Shown here: positions 59,901-64,000 of the stretch, piece after piece
Layout: every line of letters begins with the position of its first letter
How positions within the stretch are numbered: position 1 is the first letter of the stretch
Source: Mercenaria mercenaria
Lineage: Eukaryota > Mollusca > Bivalvia > Venerida > Veneridae
Length of the DNA: 64,000 nucleotides
Direction of reading: 5' to 3'
NCBI RefSeq assembly: GCF_021730395.1
Contig: NC_069367.1
Span: 8,492,501-8,556,500 of the forward strand
Notes under the pieces: model-generated
Told to the model about the DNA's origin: nothing
Databases searched by the model: none
What the model saw: only the letters and a program-made list of their open reading frames with translations
Made by a program: the position numbers and the translations under genes

Positions 59901-60357
59901 TAAAAATTTTCTGTAACTAAATACACATGATCATGTGATACTGTAACAATTAAACTATTTGTATCTAATGTGTATTATTTGTATGACAATGTACTATGTA
60001 CAAGTCTTAAATATTTTTTCTATTTTGTTCTGTTCTGTAAAATCTGTTTATTAAAGGCCAATATTTTCTCTTCCTGTTTGTGTAAACTTACCAGAGCTGA
60101 GTCAAATAGGTATGAACCACCAAGTTCAAGTTAATAAAAACTTTGTTTTGAATATATAGTACCTTTAATTAAATGGGCAACTTGGAAACATTGAAAAAAG
60201 TTATTTTGTATTTACCTCTTTCTTCCAGGAAGACACCAACCCATTCTCCTTGCTTACCAGCCAGACATCCCTTATATTGAACAGTTCCTTTAATGTTGCC
60301 CCAACCGATGTTCACTTCCACCTTCTGACCAACATTCACATTGTGAAATAGCACCAT
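53668..60357 (-). CDS. CAP-Gly domain protein with uncharacterised C-terminal region (five exons)
   Basis: Exons 60357-60216, 59432-59324, 57319-57249, 55812-55695 and 53959-53668 join with matching phases into 243 aa. Residues ~9-80 are a CAP-Gly domain: VGQKVEV, KGTVQYKG, GEWVGVFLEE, then GNCDGMVNGRRYF and CPNEFGLFVRANRIRFI. This fold binds C-terminal EEY/F tails of tubulin and EB proteins in the cytoskeleton. The usual GKNDG is GNCDG here, which may alter tail binding. Residues 84-243 are basic, with FVDEALFGNTPKP, YDPIKISAKYHD, YDGIAFWKKF and a Trp-rich end (KKWQWNDISV). I know no domain for them. The start is the ATG at 60357, but the frame stays open 7 codons to a splice acceptor, so an upstream coding exon is possible. 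Confidence 0.8.
54013..54178 (+). mobile_element. MITE family 1, copy 2
   Basis: TAATCCTTACCCTGCTGAAT to ATGATAAGGGTT, shorter than copy 1 by an internal deletion. Lies in the last intron of the CAP-Gly gene. Confidence 0.7.
55289..55494 (-). mobile_element. MITE family 1, copy 3
   Basis: Reverse-oriented copy: CCTGCACATCTGTGCAGTC and TGATCATGATCTGTACTG interior, ending AGCAGGGTTA. Ends are somewhat eroded. Confidence 0.65.
55695..55812 (-). CDS. CAP-Gly gene exon 4
   Basis: Acceptor TGCATTTCAG and donor GTAAAT. Residues 108-147, including PYDPIKISAKYHDKVTVG and SYDGIAFWKKF. The longer alternative frame over this exon is a shadow. Confidence 0.75.
55943..56747. mobile_element. TTAA-flanked inverted-repeat element (~805 bp) carrying a tRNA-like 3' half
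   Basis: TTAAGGTAGTAGAGGTGTAA at the left pairs with its inverse at the right (one mismatch in ~24 bp). Both ends sit on TTAA, which fits a TTAA-targeting DNA transposon derivative. Near the right end, 56632-56668 on the minus strand resembles a tRNA T-arm and acceptor strand. The interior frame 55968-56213 has no domain. It sits in the intron between exons 3 and 4 of the CAP-Gly gene. Confidence 0.7.
56632..56668 (-). repeat. tRNA 3'-half-like sequence
   Basis: GTAGGTTCAAGCCCTAC forms a perfect 5-bp T-stem with a TTCAAGC loop and is followed by TGGGACCA. No D-arm or anticodon half is visible, so it is not a functional tRNA gene. Confidence 0.5.
56818..57030. repeat. Diverged MITE family 2 copy
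   Basis: TACTGTAAAGTCATAAATAA at the left and ATTTTGTGG ... CCACAAGATTTT inside echo 52240-52451. The right terminus is degraded. Confidence 0.5.
57249..57319 (-). CDS. CAP-Gly gene exon 3
   Basis: Acceptor TTATTTTTAG and donor GTAAGT. A 71-bp exon encoding residues 84-108, CLYNKYHKKK then NTSFVDEALFGNTP. A MITE (57338-57516) begins 18 bp upstream of the acceptor. Confidence 0.75.
57338..57516. mobile_element. MITE with TACAGTYRAACCTGTC ends (179 bp)
   Basis: TACAGTTGAACCTGTCCTAG at the left pairs with ACAGGTTTGACTGTA at the right. The interior has repeated GCAGCCAC and AAGCAGTCAC. A half copy (ACAGTCAAACCTGACTTATA) lies near 59774. It is immediately upstream of CAP-Gly exon 3. Confidence 0.65.
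58005..58927. mobile_element. 923-bp inverted-repeat element related to the 51333 palindrome
   Basis: GAGCACAGCTGTATGAAAAC at the left pairs with TTTTTTGCACAGCTGTGCTC at the right over ~36 bp. Inside each arm are GATCTGGATCC and GGTTGCAAAGC pieces of the 51333-51575 family. ATTT flanks both ends and could be a target duplication. The central ~650 bp is probably a later insertion. Confidence 0.6.
59324..59432 (-). CDS. CAP-Gly gene exon 2
   Basis: Acceptor TGCATTTCAG and donor GTAAGT. Residues 48-84 carry the second half of the CAP-Gly fold (GNCDG, GRRYF, GLFVRANRI). The plus-strand frame over 59243-59485 is a shadow. Confidence 0.85.
60216..60357 (-). CDS. CAP-Gly gene exon 1 (first recognised coding exon)
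   Basis: Residues 1-48, from MVLFHNVNVGQ to VFLEER. The donor is GAG before GTAAAT. An acceptor TTTTACAG ends at 60379, so the exon begins at 60378 with seven in-frame codons or 5' UTR before the ATG. Confidence 0.8.
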
Positions 60358-60412
60358 TTTGAAGGTTTTCCTTTTTGTCTGTAAAATACATTTTTAGGCA
60401 TTACATAAATAT

Positions 60413-60630
60413 TTAACCCGAACCATGCTGTGTACAACTGATCCTGCCTTTGCAACCAGTGTAGATCATGATCAGCCTGCACATCTGTGTGCAGTCTAAT
60501 CATGATCTGCACCGTTTGCTATTATGTCAGTGTCTATTTGGTAAGCAATTACCTTTTAACAATTAATGGTACTGTCCAAATTAAAAGATGGACAAGTTCA
60601 TTCTACAAATTTAGCAGGTATAAGTGTTAA
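60413..60630 (-). mobile_element. MITE family 1, copy 4
   Basis: Reverse orientation: TTAACCCGAACCATGCTG at the left, CCTGCACATCTGTGTGCAG and TGGTACTGTCCAAATT inside, ending TTTAGCAGGTATAAGTGTTA. Lies 35 bp upstream of the first recognised CAP-Gly exon. Confidence 0.7.
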
Positions 60631-63070
60631 CAGAATTATACCTGAAGCAGTTTCAGATTCTGCAGAAATATAAGGTTGTAAGTGTTATATATAAAATGAC
60701 CTGTAATCACTTTTCATTTTCAGAAACTGCAATTAAAGGGTCATAACTTGAACTGAAATAAGTTTGTGTGTAACCCTATTTATTGCATAAAAACTGAATT
60801 TTTGTTCAAATAATAAAAGGATGTATCTCAGCAGCCACAGATTCTTGGGGTCAGACTGGCAAGGTGAACAGCCCTGGACCCTGTGAAAATACCTTGTCTA
60901 ACTTATTGTTTATACACTATATATGAAACCATACGCCTAAGATTGACTTTAGTTTACATTATGATCTTGATTCCAGTTTGAGCAAATTCCAAAATATTTT
61001 TTCCTCAAATGACTAATGAATACCCTCTTTGTGAAAAAAAACATTAGGAAAAAACAAACAACAAAGAACTGATGATTATTTTCTAATGGGGTACTTATAA
61101 TGACCCACCTCCAGGTGATTAATTACTTATCCAACACTTAAGCCTGCCTCAGACACACTTTATCATTTCACCTAACTTCAAGCTGCACAAACTGAAAAAT
61201 GACATACCTTTAAATAAAGTGTGTTATCGAAAACACGACTAGAGTCATTAAAATATGGCCAAAAAAATGTGCTGGAATAAACTTGTCTGAATCACTAATG
61301 TTCTGTAAACCATGTAGCCTCAGATGCAGAGCTTGCAACTTGGGGTGATCTGCTTCACATATATATAACTCACAAGATTAAAATTTATATTAGTTTTTGA
61401 ATAATCAAAAACTTAAATAAATGGTCATGTGAGTTGCAAGAAAATAAAATCTGATTTCTTATTTGTTATGATTTTCTAAAGCAGCTTGTTCAAAACAAGT
61501 CACGGTGAAAACATTCTTTTTTGGAATAAATTCTTACTTTACTAGTATATATATTATCACAGGAACATGATACATTGTATGCAATCAACAAATAAAAAGA
61601 ACTATGGGCACTTTCAAAAAAAAATGGCTAATTTTTTATAAAGCTCATATTTTGTTCATGTCTTACCCAAACAAACAGATTTGCATATTGAACAATGCGT
61701 TTTGTAGGTGAATATATTGTGTCAAAATTTTAGAGTGATATCTTTTATAATAAAAAAGTTACCTTGATTTTTAGGCCAAAAATTGTCAGGAGTGTAAGAT
61801 TTTAGCGTGACATTTCTGAAGTACATCTTGCTTCATAGCAATATTGAAGAAAAAAATGAAGAGGAACCCTTTAAATGTCTACCTTATATAAAAATACAGA
61901 CACTTGACTAAATTTTGGTTGAACATACATGCATATTGTGAGTGACTAAAGACATTTTGTGCGCCCAAGAAGTTATGCACCCCTTGATTAAAAAAATAAT
62001 AAAAAGGGCTTTGTCATCAAAGAAAACAATACAGTTAATGGCACTGTTAGATTTATAGCATTTTATTTGTACATAAACATTTTCAGAAGAGTATTTAAGC
62101 AAACTGCCTTTTACCGAACCCAATATGTTTATATGTGTGAGTGGTGGGGACCTTATCAAAAACAGGACTACTAAATGGTCAGGAGTGTAAGATTTGTGAT
62201 TTACACCCCTAATTTTGAAAAACACTGTGAGAACCAACTTATGTGTACATTTTGTAAGAAATTGAGTGGACTGCTACACATGCAAGGTCATGTAAGTTCA
62301 CTGATGACACTTGATTGACAGGACTGGTGTCAAGTATAAAAAATTTAAAAATATGTCAGGAGTGTAAGAATTATGTCATTATGAAAGCTTGGTACTGTCA
62401 TGTATAGTGGCTGCATGAAATGAATGTAAGTAGAATTTATGTTTCTAAATATTATACTAAAACTGATTCAGACAAGTTACAAAGGTTTTAAAATGTTAAA
62501 AAGCTTGTATTAATATCAAAATGAAATTAATTGTGTTCATAAGCTATAAAAATCAAACCATTGTGTAACTACAGAACAGTATATGGCTTAAGATAATGCT
62601 ATATTGGTCCATGTTGAATATGTAAACCATTAGAAGTCATGCCTTTTTAGGATTTTTAATATAAAGACCTATATTAGGGCTTTGTTTAAATCTTACACTC
62701 CTGACATATATGAAATGTTTAAATTTAAAGTGTATGTTCCACATTTTTGACTGAGCACATCAATATATTTTGATTATAAAATCAACAATTTACTATTTAC
62801 ATGAGAAATTAAATACAAAACACAACGATGTACCATTATGTAAATGGTAATGGTACTATATTTATATATGTATAGTAAATAATTTACAAATTTGTAATGT
62901 CCTGCATTACCTGTAATTTCAGATCAATAAACAATATTCAGATAAATAAGAAAAGTAAACTGTCTAAATATCATGATGCACTGGACAAGAGAATCAAGAA
63001 TCGTGAATAATTTTTATGTAAAAAAAATTCAGAGAAAAATTAAAGTCTGATCCCACCAGGAGAGAGACAA
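60631..63070. other. Upstream/intergenic region with recurring GTCAGGAGTGTAAGA motif
   Basis: No gene recognised. GTCAGGAGTGTAAGAT occurs at 61785-61800 and 62178-62193, GTCAGGAGTGTAAGA at 62355-62369, and the inverse at 62690-62705. The minus-strand frame 61908-62237 spans one copy and has no domain. Any upstream exons of the CAP-Gly gene would lie here but are not identifiable. Confidence 0.5.
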
Positions 63071-63394
63071 ATGAAAAGTATAAAAAAACAGAAAAAGGAA
63101 CAGAACCTTGCCTACAAGAAAAAATATTTTGTAGTCAGGCATGGCCAAAATAGTACAGTGGAGAATCCTGTGATTATAAAGGAATCACTTATTATTCTCT
63201 CAGATGAATTAGTACATAATGCTAAGGCTGTCCATGCTTTCACAGATCAGCTGTTTATCCACCTCATGAAGAATCCTGGCCCATGCAAAATCAAGGTCCT
63301 GCATAGGTTTACAGATAATTGTGCTGTTCAGTACAAGTCCAAGGTGGTTTTACTATTTGCCTTATCAATGAAAATTCAAGTTATAAAATCTTAA
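63071..63394 (+). CDS. Unclassified 107-aa ORF, possible fragment of a multicopy element
   Basis: A Lys-rich N-terminus (MKSIKKQKKEQNLAYKKKYF) is followed by LSDELVHNAKAVHAF and HRFTDNCAVQYKSK. The DNCAVQYKSK segment resembles an FTDGC.xQYKSK motif I associate with multicopy uncharacterised invertebrate proteins, possibly transposase-derived. The Gly of that motif is Asn here, and the reading stops soon after, so this is probably a decayed fragment. Identity unresolved. Confidence 0.4.
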   Translation: MKSIKKQKKEQNLAYKKKYFVVRHGQNSTVENPVIIKESLIILSDELVHNAKAVHAFTDQLFIHLMKNPGPCKIKVLHRFTDNCAVQYKSKVVLLFALSMKIQVIKS

Positions 63395-64000
63395 CTCATA
63401 GCAGCTACTAATGAACCGCAAGATACAGATCTCAGTAATAATGCTGATTGTACAACAAGCCAGAGTGTACAATCATTTCAGGATCAGAAACGTAAAATAG
63501 CCACATTTTAGTATCATAAAACGCCTGCCATATGTCCTGATTTGGATGAATCGAGGAGCTCATCTCGATGCCAGATGTTCTCAGTGCAAACTGACTGAAC
63601 AAACTATGGAATGATACACTTTGGACAGTTTTATGTTTCGCGTTCAGTCAGGGCTCTCGTTTGGCAAAAATTGGGGCCTAATATCGACCCCATTTCCCCC
63701 TCAAAATAATATGTTTTTTCCCCCCTATTCAAAAAAATTCCCCCTCGAGTCCAAGAACATCAGTGCTAAGTGATTTGCAGTGGACTTGTTGGCCTTGAAA
63801 TTTTATTGTTTCCGAAAATTCAGTAGCTCAGAGAAAAAAATACAAAGTGTGATGCCTGAATAAGGTTGTTAATAATTGGCAGAATTCATACAGCAGAGTT
63901 TATAATTAACAGAATTCAGGTTTGGGTCAGCAAAATTGAAAAGCATGATTATATTTGTTTGCATTTCTTTTTGTGTTTGAAATTCCCCCTCAAAGGATTT
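63395..64000. other. Window end, no gene recognised
   Basis: Contains CCCCCTCAAA-type runs near 63700 and 63985 that recur as short direct repeats. No coding frame can be supported. Confidence 0.5.

Overview
The window looks like nuclear DNA of a bivalve mollusc, probably a heterodont (venerid-like) clam. This rests on an intron-rich ARGLU1 orthologue, tRNA-derived SINEs with a mollusc-type GACGTTAAACCC tail, and many AGCTCACCTG...CTCTTGTTT repeats carrying ~145 bp tandem arrays, which I associate with clam genomes from general familiarity. The species assignment is inference. Two host genes, one virus-like element and a dense load of non-autonomous repeats explain most of the sequence.

Left third (1-25 kb): ARGLU1, a splicing and transcription co-regulator, lies on the + strand. 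Its five coding exons (1740-1912, 7193-7303, 8333-8558, 12416-12499, 19370-19531) have matching phases and give 251 aa. Intron 1 holds inverted-repeat elements, intron 3 holds a SINE, and intron 4 (6.9 kb) is almost entirely tandem arrays and nested repeat elements. Downstream are candidate polyadenylation sites, a divergent repeat element at 21.3-22.3 kb and small foldback elements.

Middle (25.8-49 kb): 25850-32112 is a three-level nest of one repeat class (a + copy split by a - copy, itself split by a + copy). A Polinton/Maverick follows at 32391-49026, flanked by a 6-bp target duplication (TGCAGG) and ~250-bp terminal inverted repeats. It carries a phospholipase A2-like ORF, an integrase with chromodomain, protein-primed polymerase B remnants and a coiled-coil region. 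Its interior (about 34.5-47 kb) has abnormal homopolymer-rich sequence, so it is either heavily decayed or poorly resolved in the assembly.

Right quarter (49-64 kb): another repeat element in reverse orientation (49472-51037) and a near-perfect 243-bp palindrome are followed by a - strand gene (60357 down to 53668). Five phase-compatible exons encode a 243-aa protein with an N-terminal CAP-Gly domain and an unrecognised C-terminal part. Its introns carry at least seven inverted-repeat elements. The last 3 kb holds a recurring GTCAGGAGTGTAAGA motif and one unclassified 107-aa ORF.

The most interesting signal is architectural. Elements with unrelated internal arrays share one end design: an AGCTC- or AGCCC-initiated palindrome, a GTCC-type microsatellite, a long tandem array, then a GGTGAGC-type box, a terminal hairpin and CTCTTGTT. 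Several insert at T-runs with recoverable empty sites. This fits non-autonomous Helentron (pearl/HINE-like) elements and shows nesting and module swapping.
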